Part shown: one piece after another, positions 30,349 to 40,357 of the stretch | How the letters are laid out: each line of letters begins with the position of its first letter | Numbering within the stretch: the first letter of the stretch is position 1 | DNA from: Plasmodium coatneyi | Lineage: Eukaryota > Apicomplexa > Aconoidasida > Haemosporida > Plasmodiidae | NCBI RefSeq assembly: GCF_001680005.1 | Contig: NC_033567.1 | Location: 4,588,001 to 4,652,000, forward strand | DNA: 64,000 nucleotides | Reading direction: 5' to 3' | Translations under genes and position numbers: made by a program | Notes under the pieces: model-generated | What the model was told of the DNA's origin: nothing | Databases searched by the model: none | Seen by the model: only the letters and a program-made list of their open reading frames with translations

Positions 30349-31818
30349 TCAGGAATCCTTCTTAAAAATCTTGGAGGGCTTATACTTGCTGTCCTGTTCG
30401 GGCGAGCACATGAAGGGCCAATAATCGTGCAGGCATTTCTCAAAGACGTCATTTATAAACTGATGTGTGTTGTTGGTGCAAGGCTTGTACTGGTTCAGAG
30501 ATGAATACACATTATTATATATGCATTTATTTTTGGGAGTAGCTCTAATTGAGGGGCTTTTAAAATTAGTAAACACATCATGGTTTGGGGAAAAGTATTT
30601 GCTGTTAAAATAGCTGCACTGATTGCTCATATTATAAGCTCTTATTTCTGAACAAGCAATATGGTGGCAATTGTACATGTCTATATTTGCCCTTGCAAAA
30701 TCAAAGGCATGTATAAGTTCATGCGTTAGTATATATTTGAGCTTATAATAATTTTTAATATTATTTGAACAAATCCAAATAGTGTTGTTTATAGGGTTGT
30801 AACCACCTACGTAATTTGATTCTCTTCCGTTAGAAGGGGAGGTGGTTGGGCTATTACTATACCTAATGGGGGATATTTCCGAACATGAACAATTTTCTTT
30901 GCTCTTTGGTAGATAATTATTTTTATTATTCACGAAAATATCATTGACTTTGTACCGGGGGGTGAAGAAGCTCCCCACCTTTTGAAAAAAGGTCTTCTTC
31001 TGCTCTTTATTATTAGGGCAATTTATGTATATAACGTTAATTGGGCGATTTAACGCAGATAATGCGTCCACTAAAATTTTCACTCTATAATTATTCAACA
31101 CGAAATACATAAAAATTTGCAACTTTATTTTGTCGTAGGGACTTATGTCTTCGTTAAAGTGGGTCACAAATTTGTTTTCCTTTTTTGTGCGTGCGCTGAT
31201 TCCAGGGGGGGTGCTCTGTGGGGTGGATTCCTTCGAAGGGGGGAATTTTGGCACGGTGTTATCAGGAGGGAAGTTCTGTGGCAGTTCCCCTTTTGTTAAG
31301 CGCGTTGCGTCTGCGTAAATTTGGTCTTCCCTGTCTGCGGTACTCCATGCTTTGTTCGTCTTGTTCGCCACGCCATTCATCGACTTAGGGTCTATTTGCT
31401 TCTCTACTGTCTGGAGAGCGTTTCCTTCACCGTTGTGATTCGTTGTATCGCTTTTATCGCTACTCCAGAGTGAGGTTTCCCCGCCTCGGTTCATGGTTGC
31501 TGCTCTATCTGTCCCTCCATCAGGTGTGACGTTTTTATAGTGTTGAACAAATCCCCCATTTTTTTGAAGCATGGCTTTGAAATGGTCATTTATATTATAA
31601 TTGATTACTAGCAGGTCATTATAATTTGGCCATTTGCACACGTTCTTATATTTCAGTGAATACTGTACCAAAAATAACATGTCACTGAGTTCGTTTTCTT
31701 TTCCATTTTTAAAAAACAATTTTTCTACACTCTTTTTTAAATCAAATTGGTGGATTTCTTTACCAATTTGTTTAATTTTTTCCTTTCCTTGTTCCACCCT
31801 CTTCCGTAGCTCCTCCAT
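30349..31818 (-). CDS. Atp23-family mitochondrial inner-membrane metalloprotease (peptidase M76)
   Basis: Atp23 processes the precursor of ATP synthase subunit 6 in yeast and helps assemble the Fo sector. Family evidence lies in the C-terminal part: zinc motif HELIH at residues 366-370 within THELIHAFDFARANID, the downstream conserved HHIACSEIRA block, and a Cys-rich end (CIYNNVYSSLNQYKPC, then FEKCLHDYWPFMC) matching the family pattern. The protein is 489 residues; fungal and animal members are about 220-250. The extra length is a low-complexity insertion (about 95-215, rich in Thr, Asp, Asn and Pro) and a second one at about 285-345. Single exon, ATG at 31818. No classical presequence is obvious. 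Catalytic residues are intact, so activity is likely. Confidence 0.9.
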   Translation of the reverse strand: MEELRKRVEQGKEKIKQIGKEIHQFDLKKSVEKLFFKNGKENELSDMLFLVQYSLKYKNVCKWPNYNDLLVINYNINDHFKAMLQKNGGFVQHYKNVTPDGGTDRAATMNRGGETSLWSSDKSDTTNHNGEGNALQTVEKQIDPKSMNGVANKTNKAWSTADREDQIYADATRLTKGELPQNFPPDNTVPKFPPSKESTPQSTPPGISARTKKENKFVTHFNEDISPYDKIKLQIFMYFVLNNYRVKILVDALSALNRPINVIYINCPNNKEQKKTFFQKVGSFFTPRYKVNDIFVNNKNNYLPKSKENCSCSEISPIRYSNSPTTSPSNGRESNYVGGYNPINNTIWICSNNIKNYYKLKYILTHELIHAFDFARANIDMYNCHHIACSEIRAYNMSNQCSYFNSKYFSPNHDVFTNFKSPSIRATPKNKCIYNNVYSSLNQYKPCTNNTHQFINDVFEKCLHDYWPFMCSPEQDSKYKPSKIFKKDS

Positions 31819-32053
31819 CTTTTGCTTTATACTCAGCGGAAGGGAAATAAACGGGTGAAGCTTTTACTCCTTCCCCTGAACATGCCTTCCGATTGTTCCA
31901 TTGCTTGTTCGATTTTTGCCTTTCATGTTGTATGCAGAAACTTTTTTTCGATATTCGAAAGGGGCATAAAAAGTGACATCAATTCGGAGGTAGGGCAAAT
32001 AATAGCAATAACGCCAGCGATGAAGAGAAAAAAAAGAAGAATAAAAAATCAAA

Positions 32054-32395
32054 TTACACCTGTACGAAGGTTAATACCCAATGGGAACAAAACGAAGCAG
32101 TACCAACAGATAAACCGAAAAAAATAAAACGAACCGTAAAAAGAGGAGCCAACAAGGGTAATATTATTAAACGTTGTAAAAATGTAGATAACTTATAACC
32201 TATACGAAATGGGGAAAAAAAAAGAAGTGTTGTTTCCAAATCCGTGCCCTTACAAAATTTTCGTAAAATAAGGACGTTCCCTTCTTGTGCAATTTGGGAT
32301 AATGCCTCTTTTGCACGATCCACCGCTGATTCGCTTTTGTTTCCGTGACAGCGATAAGAAGACCGCAATTTGAGCAGCTCCAAGGTGAGATTCAT
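32054..32395 (-). CDS. Candidate small protein with hydrophobic C-terminus, unknown
   Basis: ATG at 32395 opens a coding-like frame (MNLTLELLKLRSSYRCHGNK, then an Ala/Glu/Gln amphipathic stretch). A good donor at 32253 (GTAAGG) and a pyrimidine-rich acceptor ending at 32200 define a 54-base intron. Exons 32254-32395 and 32054-32199 join in phase and give 95 residues with a strongly hydrophobic, probably membrane-spanning second half. The intron is a multiple of three and open, so an unspliced 113-residue form is equally possible. I recognise no family. It could also be the 5' leader of the Atp23 transcript, which starts 235 bases downstream on the same strand. Confidence 0.35.
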   Translation of the reverse strand: MNLTLELLKLRSSYRCHGNKSESAVDRAKEALSQIAQEGNVLILRKFCKGTDLETTLLFFSPFRIGYKLSTFLQRLIILPLLAPLFTVRFIFFGLSVGTASFCSHWVLTFVQV

Positions 32396-33809
32396 TAAGG
32401 AGATTATTTCCGTCCGGAAGAGACGCGATGTGGTGAATTTCAAAAAAGGGGTCCCTTACAAAGAGGGATAACCTTTTAAAATATAATTTTGGAACTTTTT
32501 AATTTTTCAGTTCTATCATGTGACAGTTTAATATGTTGTCCGTGTGAAATTGCAAAAGCGCTCGTTAAAGGGGAGATTGTTTCTGCTTTGCATGGGGAGG
32601 GCGCCCCTGCCTTCCATTCGTGGTTTCCCTCAGAATGGAGAAAAAAATAACAGACAATCATGTGTATATATACATATTGCCATAACACATTTCCGTTTTT
32701 TTGGACATATTTAATAAGAATAAAAAATGAAGAAAGTGTGGGGGGGAGAAGCAAAGTGTTAACCTTTTAAGAGGAAATTATACTGCAAAAGTTTAGTTCT
32801 TTTTTTTTTTTTTTTTTGAACCAAATTAAGCATTTTTAATCAGAAGGGAGGAAAAGTGCGGCAAAAATCATGCATGTTGCAATATGAACATAACTTCATT
32901 TTTTAACAAATAAATAAAAAAGGCAAAGTGGTGTATTTTCTACAAAGCGAAATATATGCAGTTTGAAGCTTACACCATAATCACATTTTGGCGAAAAAAA
33001 AAAAAGCGCTTAAAACGGTAAGGATGTTCTTCCCATGTTGCGTTGTAGCACATCCGTAACGAAGATGAAATGTCAAAACAGACGTGAACATTTTCGAAGA
33101 AACATATTTGTGTGTACATATACGCGTATATATTATGTTTTTTTTTTTTCCTTTTTTGCGTGTCTGCATGGTTTAAGGGTGAGCAATTATGATTTTTCGC
33201 CCACTTGCAAAGAGGGAACGCACGAATGCGCCAACGAGCGGTGAGAAATGACGAAGCTGCCAGAGGTAAAGAACCGTATATTCCCGTAACGGGCGAAAGG
33301 GATGACTTGACGTGTGTTCACTCATGCGCATATATATATATATGCATTTGTGGAGATATAAACGTATGCGCATATTATTCACGCACATGTGCATAGCATA
33401 TACATAAACACATTTTGCGCGCATACGCAGCCTTCTTAATGATACGTTAAAAAAATATATATTATATATAAAATACATACATATAATAGTGGCCAAATAT
33501 AACAAAGACAAAACACAAAATGAACACACTATTTTTATTAGAATTTTTCTTCATCGCATGCTGACCCCCGTACCGTTATCAAAGCAACATTTGATAAGTC
33601 GGCAAAACATCTTCTTTAAGCGTTTCCCATTTTTATTCCATGTCATATTATTCCAGCTCGGTGGGGGGGAAAATCACATCACCCTTTGTTGCAAATGAAT
33701 ATATTGTACATACATGCGCAGCACTTTTTTCGCAACCCCGAAGAACATATTTTTGTAAATTGACCAACACGAACAGGAAAATTTCAAGCGCTACTATTCC
33801 GTGCCATTA

Positions 33810-34431
33810 TTAGCAACTGCAACAGAGTGAAGGAAAGGCATGGGTGAGTAGAACAAATTGAGCGCCGTATGGGACTCGCTGAAGAGCTGATCCATGATTT
33901 GTAACTTGTAACTCACGACGTACAACGTGCTTCATGTCCTGATGAGTAATCGCGTTTCCAAGTGCAAGGGGGAGGAAGCCAGTCTACATGTGATGCTTAA
34001 AAAGGTACAGAAGGGAGAGGGAACAAGCTAACGCGTATATAATTTATACACGCTTGGAAAAAAAAAAAAAAATTCGCACATGAGGAAATATGCACATAGC
34101 GACATTATACATACCTACATACCTGGAAACTGCATTTTTGCAATGTTGATTTTTCATAAAATATTAAATCACGGATAATGCTTTCCCTAAATGGTGTTCC
34201 GAAATGCAAAATGAGGAAGCGAAATGAAGCGCTGTTACACGCATTTTCGCTTAAATGGTACGAGTATTCCCCGTAATGATGCCTCAGTATGCATATATGA
34301 ATATGTTTATGCGCGTGTATATTTATTTTCCCTTTTTTTTTAAACACAATATAGGTAATACTTTTTTTTAGCGCGCCCCTTTTTTGAGTGTACTGCGGAG
34401 CTTGGTCAGAATCGTCGCTTCGTGAAGCCAT
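33810..34431 (-). CDS. Candidate three-exon small gene, unknown
   Basis: ATG at 34431 (MASRSDDSDQAPQ). Exons 34394-34431, 34123-34282 and 33810-33983 join with consistent phases to a 123-residue frame. The middle exon (NSASFRFLILHFGTPFRESI) and the last exon (ITHQDMKHVVRRELQ) lie in GC-richer islands separated by AT-rich, T-run-bearing segments that look like introns. The first donor (GTACAC) is weak, no family is recognised, and the plus strand of the last island also has short open frames. Treat this as a hypothesis only. Confidence 0.2.
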
Positions 34432-34911
34432 GCATTGGGGGCGAAGTCGCGTACATGTGAGGCATTATTGCGTGGTCTTGGGTAAATAAGGAAGCGAAGA
34501 GATACCTGCAAAGGTGGGGATATATATGTATATTTTTATATATACAATAACGTTTAATAGTGCGGAACGGTTTTGCATCCCGCTTGCACGTCCTGATTGA
34601 AGAAGAGCAGATAGAAAGCGGCTCGGGCTGAGGGCGCATTGGGGGAGATACGAAAGGTGGGCAATATTCTCACCAGCAGAGAAGGGCATGGGATATACCC
34701 ATGTTGTAGGCGATTGTCCCATAAAAAAGTTAATTTTCCATGTGTGGGGGATCTTCCAATAGAGCTGCGCATGCGTAGGTACATAGATTCTTCACCTTGT
34801 GTTTTGCACTAATGTGAGTGCTTAACCAGGTCGTTGTTGTTATTCTGCCCCTTCTTTTTGTGCGAGCACATAACGTTGTAAGAGGCCAGTTTGGTCCCAC
34901 ATGAACAGTTA

Positions 34912-36711
34912 ATGAAACCCACCATGGAGTCGCCAAAAGCATCAATGCATGAAGCATATAAGAGCTTCTGCTCACAGCACCCCCTGAAGAAGTTGTCCAT
35001 GCCGAAGAGCGACCTGGTATGGTCCTACTACGATATTAACAGCAGAAATGAAAACATCGTGATTTTTTTGCATGGGATATGTGGGACAGCTGGGTGTTAC
35101 TTTTACCAGCTAGACGCATTGGCAAACTTAGGGTTCCGAGTTATATCCTTTCAGTACCCATGTTATAATTACCTAAAGGATTGGATAAAAAATATGTGTA
35201 ACATATTGGAATATTTAAATATAAAGAAGGCACATTTTTTTGCGTCCGATTTGGGTGGATACCTAATGCAGTTGTATGCAAAATTGTATCCGTCCAAAGT
35301 GGAGTCTTTAATTCTGTGCAATTCCTACAGAAGGACAGATGACTTTGCTGCAGTTGCAGCGTTCAGAAATGTCTACGGGAAATTATACAGTTTCCTACCC
35401 CATGTGTTATTAAAAAAAATCATATTGGAAAATTATATTTATGTAAATTATGTGAATATAGATTTGAAGGAAAAAAATTCACTAGAGTTTATGAGTAACG
35501 AAGTGGATTTAATATCTTCTGCAGATTTGGGAGGAAGAATAAGTTTACAATTGTCGTCGGAAATTGTTGATAGGATTAATGTGAACGATAGGAGTATAAC
35601 CATTCTGCAGACATTAAATAATACCTATGCAGATAGCCTAAATGAGGACATGAAAAATGCATACCCATATGCTAAACATGCGATATTGAAATCGGGGGGT
35701 TCCTTTCCTTATCTCAGTAGACACGAAGAAGTCAATATGTACATTTTGGTTCACCTGAGGAATAATTGTAACGCTGCATTTGTGAAGGAGCAAATAAGTA
35801 GCATGAGTTATATGCACCAATTGAAAAGTGAAGAAGTGGACATTGAGCAATTTGCTTCTGGGAGGAAATTTGGCAAACGGGTCGATGGGAGTGTTTACAA
35901 GACGGGCACTGAAGGGAAGTGTAAGATTAGTGTCATAAACCGCTGTGGCACTAATGGTGATATGCATAAGGGTACAACCTACCATAGTAAAGGTGGAGAT
36001 CCTAACGGGACTACCTTCTCTTATAGGGAAAGTAGAAAAACGGAGGAAGGCATAATAAAACAGGGAATACGTAACGTCAGGTGGGATGGGCACCCAGAGG
36101 AACAGGAGGATCTTTTCAATTTGTACAAATATGGCAGCTATAATAGTTGTGAGAATTTTAGCAGGAAGGACACCGTGACTAGTGAGGAGACCATTAATAG
36201 TCACGAAAAGGTGGAAGTGACGCCCACCACTGATCAGCATGGTCATTACGGAGTCGGTGCGTATGGGGAGGTGTATACCAAAGAGGACGATTTCCGCACG
36301 GGGGGAATAAACGCAAAGTTTGGTAATGAGCACCACGATAGCTATGCCAAGCAGAATCCTTATGAAGAACAAAATGAACATCACACTAATGTGCAAAACT
36401 ACACGAATGAAGAATTTGCAGATGATCCCGACGCGGACGTCGTGGACATAAATCACAATGACGGTTATTACAAAAATGGTTATGAGCACGTGAGCAGAAA
36501 TGCAACGCGCGAAGAAGACGTGTATGGAAGCCCTAATGGCGAATATGCCTACACGAGTAACGAGGACATCCAATCGACGGGGGGAAATGTGCCTAACCCT
36601 GAAGAATGCTACAACAACGAGTCTTTAAATTATGCTGACAACTGTAATGAAAATGACCCGCCGTATGGCCGCGAAAATGTTAATAAAAATGACATTTTCT
36701 GCCATTTTTAG
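34912..36711 (+). CDS. Maspardin (SPG21/ACP33)-like alpha/beta-hydrolase fold protein with long C-terminal extension
   Basis: Maspardin is an alpha/beta-hydrolase fold protein of the endosomal/trans-Golgi system that binds CD4 in animals and, as I recall, Rab7. About the first 295 residues follow human maspardin along their length: the PLKKLSMPKSDLVWSYYD start, IVIFLHGICGTAGCYFYQ, LGFRVISFQYPCYN, the elbow region FFASDLGGYLMQLYAKLYP, VESLILCNSY, and finally LKSGGSFPYLSRHEEVNMYI. At the nucleophile elbow the animal GASLGG reads ASDLGG here, so the Ser position is Asp113. The remaining ~300 residues are Asn/Tyr/Glu/Asp-rich low complexity not seen in animal maspardin. ATG 34912 is the first in frame; ATG 34924, with a better context, would remove four residues. 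Single exon. Confidence 0.9.
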   Translation: MKPTMESPKASMHEAYKSFCSQHPLKKLSMPKSDLVWSYYDINSRNENIVIFLHGICGTAGCYFYQLDALANLGFRVISFQYPCYNYLKDWIKNMCNILEYLNIKKAHFFASDLGGYLMQLYAKLYPSKVESLILCNSYRRTDDFAAVAAFRNVYGKLYSFLPHVLLKKIILENYIYVNYVNIDLKEKNSLEFMSNEVDLISSADLGGRISLQLSSEIVDRINVNDRSITILQTLNNTYADSLNEDMKNAYPYAKHAILKSGGSFPYLSRHEEVNMYILVHLRNNCNAAFVKEQISSMSYMHQLKSEEVDIEQFASGRKFGKRVDGSVYKTGTEGKCKISVINRCGTNGDMHKGTTYHSKGGDPNGTTFSYRESRKTEEGIIKQGIRNVRWDGHPEEQEDLFNLYKYGSYNSCENFSRKDTVTSEETINSHEKVEVTPTTDQHGHYGVGAYGEVYTKEDDFRTGGINAKFGNEHHDSYAKQNPYEEQNEHHTNVQNYTNEEFADDPDADVVDINHNDGYYKNGYEHVSRNATREEDVYGSPNGEYAYTSNEDIQSTGGNVPNPEECYNNESLNYADNCNENDPPYGRENVNKNDIFCHF

Positions 36712-37599
36712 TGTGCACCCATGGGTGTGTTTTGTTTGTGTATATCCTTTGCGGGGGAACATCCTCACCCCCTATTCTGTTTAATTTACTCGCTTTGCAG
36801 TTTTATATATGCTTCCTGCGGCGGTGATGATGAAGTGAGAAAGGGTAATCTGATGGTACTTTTTTTTTTTTTGAATTCGCTTTTGCCTCCCCATTTGGCG
36901 CTTCCCCGTTCTTGCGCATTTTATAATTTTGCACCTTTTGTGAATTTGTTTTGTTACACTGTCGTTAGGGGCTGTTCGTTTTGGTACTACATGATTTGCT
37001 AGTGCCATTTTGATGCGCCATTCGGTGGATGGGCCATCCTTGGAGCAATTTTTGCGCGCGAAATTTTGCAACCCTTTGAGGCCCTTCCACCGAATGACCA
37101 TAAGTTTGAGTTTGCATACGTACAATTGCATAGGTACGTGTGACCCTTTTTAAAATAAATATAAAGGAAAGAGGAAACGAAATTCTGTAAACACTTTCAT
37201 TTCTGCATTTCCTCCCCGCTTCTTCTTTTTTTTAGTCCAGATTTGTGTACACAAGTGAAAAAAACTTGCATGCTTTTTTTTAAAAAACGTGAGCACGTAT
37301 ATGCAAATATTTTATGCATACGTGTCCGCTCGTGTGCCCTTTTTAATGGCGAAAATTAGTATTTCTTAAAGGGACGAATGGGTTAAGAATTTATATGTGG
37401 TGTAACAGCTGAGTGGCAGAAATATACGAAAAGAACAGTGGTAAAGTGCTTGCGCATTTTTATGTGCAGCAGAGGTTGGATAAGGGAAAAATGACGAACA
37501 AGTGCAACATGCTTAGTAAAAAAAAGGCATAACCGTTTTTTTTTTTTTTTTTTTGTGCGTGTGTCAAGGCATGAATGTGAGGAGAAAAGCGGAAATAAG
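36712..37599. other. Intergenic region, nothing recognised
   Basis: Same-strand gap between maspardin and FIBP genes. T-runs at about 36860-36871 and 37538-37554; no supported coding sequence. Confidence 0.7.
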
Positions 37600-39624
37600 A
37601 TGGACATCACGGAATTTGAGATACCACTTTTTTCGCCCAATATTACTGAAATAAATTTCGGGATCTTCGACCTGTGGCTCCGGGGGCACAATGGTAAGGG
37701 GGCAGGGGAGCACGCCCGGCTAAAATGGTGCGCTTATGACACGCAAAAAAGGTTGCAAAAAAGGAGCGAAAGGAAAATATTCCCATGCGTCTACCGTCTA
37801 CCCTTCTTTTGTCCACTCCGCAGAATTCGAAGTGCTGTGCATGCTGCAGAACAACTTCTACGCCGACTTGATCAAAAGAAAGAACGAGTTGAATAACGCG
37901 GGAGATGGTGATGCTGATGGTGACGGCGACAATGTAGAGGGGAAAGCAGCGAACAAGGAAAAGGGCGACCATGTGATTAGCAAGGAGATCGAAAATGCGG
38001 TTAAAGAAAAATACAAAGACAATGTTTTTTTTGTGAAAAACAGAATTATGAATATGTTTAACACGGAAAATAAGGAAAGCGATTACATAGGCAGCAACAT
38101 TTTGTTCGACCATTTTTTATGTTTATACATAAAACAGCAGTTTTACATTTTTCACATTTTGTCCCACCATTTGACCAATTTGGATTTGCGTTTTTCCAAT
38201 TTTTACATTCCCATAAGCAAAAATAAGGCGCTTAAGCTGATAAAAAATTATTACAACATTGACTTCAACTTGGAGAAGGAAATTATAAAATATAAAAGCA
38301 TTAACAATATCTCAAAGTACACGAACGAGTTTGTTAAAATAACGAATATACACAAAATATCAGTCAAAAGACAAATAGAAAATATAAAAAATATGTGGAA
38401 ATACATAATAAATATTTACGAAAGGAGAAATATAGATATAAGTACGTTATATAAGAAAAGACGGATAAGTATGAAAAATGTATTAAAATTTCTTAAAAAG
38501 AATTTCCGACTTTATAAATTTTTTATGAAAAAGGAAACTGTTCTTGATATGAATAATAATGATGGTCATCGAAATAAATCATTTTTATTTAAAAAAAAGA
38601 AGAAAAAAAGAAAAGGAAAAGGAAAAAAAAAGGCACAAAATAACACCAATTCGAAGAATGAATATCTTCAGTATAATATAATTAAAACATTGGAAAATTT
38701 GGTTGGCATTTATTTGGCGAAGAGATACTTTCGCCTCTACTGGATTATATCCTACCATATCGAGGTACCAAAAAAGGTGAACATTCCTTACCCTTATTTT
38801 AACAACATCATTTTGCTCTTATTGGAAAAGTTGCAAATTAACGATCTGATTCTGTCCAAGGAATATATAAATATTAGTAAAGGAATATACAGCACGTTTA
38901 AGAGTAGCAAGAATATGGACGCGCTGAAGAGTAAGTTATGTGGCTTTGCCGACATTAACAACTCGCTGCGAACTAGGATCCTCATTCGGCTCAAGTGCAT
39001 CATGAATCTGCTCTGCTGTTTTAGGAATGTAAGAAAAGGATCATTAGAGAGAGTGCCTATATATGAGGACTGCCCTGTGTGAGGCTCTACCGAGGAGGGT
39101 GGACGGGAAATGGCCCCACTGACCCATATAAGACGCTGCACTGTTGGTTATGCACATTTTTTATGATTTACGTCTTCCCTTTGTCACGTTGCCACATCGT
39201 TACATCGTTACATCGTCACATCGCCGCGTCACCACTTCACTGTTTCCCCCCGTAGTCCTACGAGATTACCAAGTTCCTGCTAATTTTTCACGAGCTGCAA
39301 AAAAACGAACCGTTCACGAACGAGAAGACCTTCATAAAACAAAACATCGGCAGTAACAATTTTGTGAACAGGATAATGTGTTTTATAAAGTAATCCAATT
39401 TTCTGTCTACGTGTATACATGTGTATGTATGCGTGTGTATGTGCTCCAGGCAGAGCGAGGGGGGTAATGGGAGTGATCCCCCCTTTGATGTTCCCACGCC
39501 AGCCCCTTTTGGTGCATCACCCTATACACCTTCACTTCTTTACAGGGAGGCGGAAAATTATTCCAAGAGGAAAAAGGCCGAGTTTGAGATCTTAAGGGGA
39601 AACGAAAAAACGAACATTTCGTAG
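37600..39624 (+). CDS. FIBP-family protein (acidic FGF intracellular-binding protein homologue)
   Basis: Homologue of the animal protein FIBP, whose core cellular function is unclear. Exons 37600-37693, 37824-39028, 39256-39389 and 39546-39624 have matching phases and give 503 residues (about 360 in human). Matching blocks in order: ITEINFGIFDLWLRGHNE with the animal TTLIDEDVYRLWLDGYSV; a YYNIDFNLEKEI segment; then ITNIHKISVKRQIENIKNMW with the animal GITLKSCRRQFDNFKRVF; and near the end LCGFADINNSLRTRILIRLK. Plasmodium-specific insertions include an Asn-Asp-Gly run after residue 50 and a Lys/Gly/Arg-rich run from 38586 to 38640. No membrane segment or signal peptide. No growth-factor signalling role should be inferred from the name; the FIBP fold predates animals. 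Confidence 0.82.
39189..39235. repeat. Nine-base tandem repeat in a FIBP intron
   Basis: About five units of the type ACATCGTTA/ACATCGTCA follow one another within the intron between exons 2 and 3. A small minisatellite, probably variable. Confidence 0.85.
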
Positions 39625-40357
39625 TGTTTGTGAGGAGGGTTCAGGGGAGGAGGCTGCCCAACGCACGCATTATGCGGTTATTTTTTTGGTTATTTACGCG
39701 TTCGCAACGTGATTGTATTATTTGTTTGTCCATTTTTTTGTGCTTTTTTTTGTACACTTTTTTTGCACATTTTTTTGTTACATATGTGATTAGCATTTTT
39801 TTTTTTTACCGAACGAACACACACGAGTATGTGTGGGCCTTAACAATTCGCACACACGGCAAATAAAGCCGAACGCCCTTATTATTATTTCTTCCTTTTC
39901 AAGTAGCCATTTTTTACTGGAAAAAATGTCAAAGTGGTGAAAGCGTTACGCGTCTGTCACTATGTTGACCAATAGTATATACATTTGGAAGTTATGTTTT
40001 TCTTTTTGTTTTGTGTGTTTTCCCTTGAAATGGGTCACAGTATGGTAAGAAAAAAAAATCGTTAAGATGAAAAGTTTAAAAAGAGCAATACGAAATGGAG
40101 GTGTTACGAGAAGGTGTGCATGCAATGTGGACTGAACTGTGTAAGAGTCAGGCAGCTATTGTTGCTGGCCTATGTGTCCATTTGTGCGTATCTTCTCGCC
40201 TACCTAATTGATGTTTTGTTTTGCCAGTGAGGAGCGTACCATTCGTTTACCCCCAAAATTGCAGCAAACTGATGCGCTATTCTACTTAGCCATAAATGTA
40301 CACATTGAGAAGGCAGTTGGGCTAACTGTACATGTATGGTGGGACACATTTGCTAAC
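39625..40357. other. Convergent 3' region FIBP/SSRP1
   Basis: T-rich, with several T-runs between 39679 and 39807. Holds both 3' UTRs; no gene seen. Confidence 0.7.

Larger units (their letters stand above)
31819..34911. other. Divergent region Atp23/maspardin with candidate small genes
   Basis: About 3.1 kb. Parts have a coding-like composition on the minus strand (32054-32395 and 33810-34431; listed separately as candidates). The rest is AT-rich with homopolymers (32800-32818, 34060-34073) and no recognisable gene. It should also hold the promoters of both flanking genes. Confidence 0.5.

Noticed and set aside
33930..33960. Hammerhead-like or box C-like CTGATGAG
   Set aside because: There is no GAAA core segment or pairing stems for a hammerhead, and no D box or terminal stem for a snoRNA.
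35638..36573. 311-codon minus-strand open frame opposite maspardin
   Set aside because: Antisense shadow of a real coding exon; hydrophobic nonsense composition (Ile/Val/His rich) and no family match.
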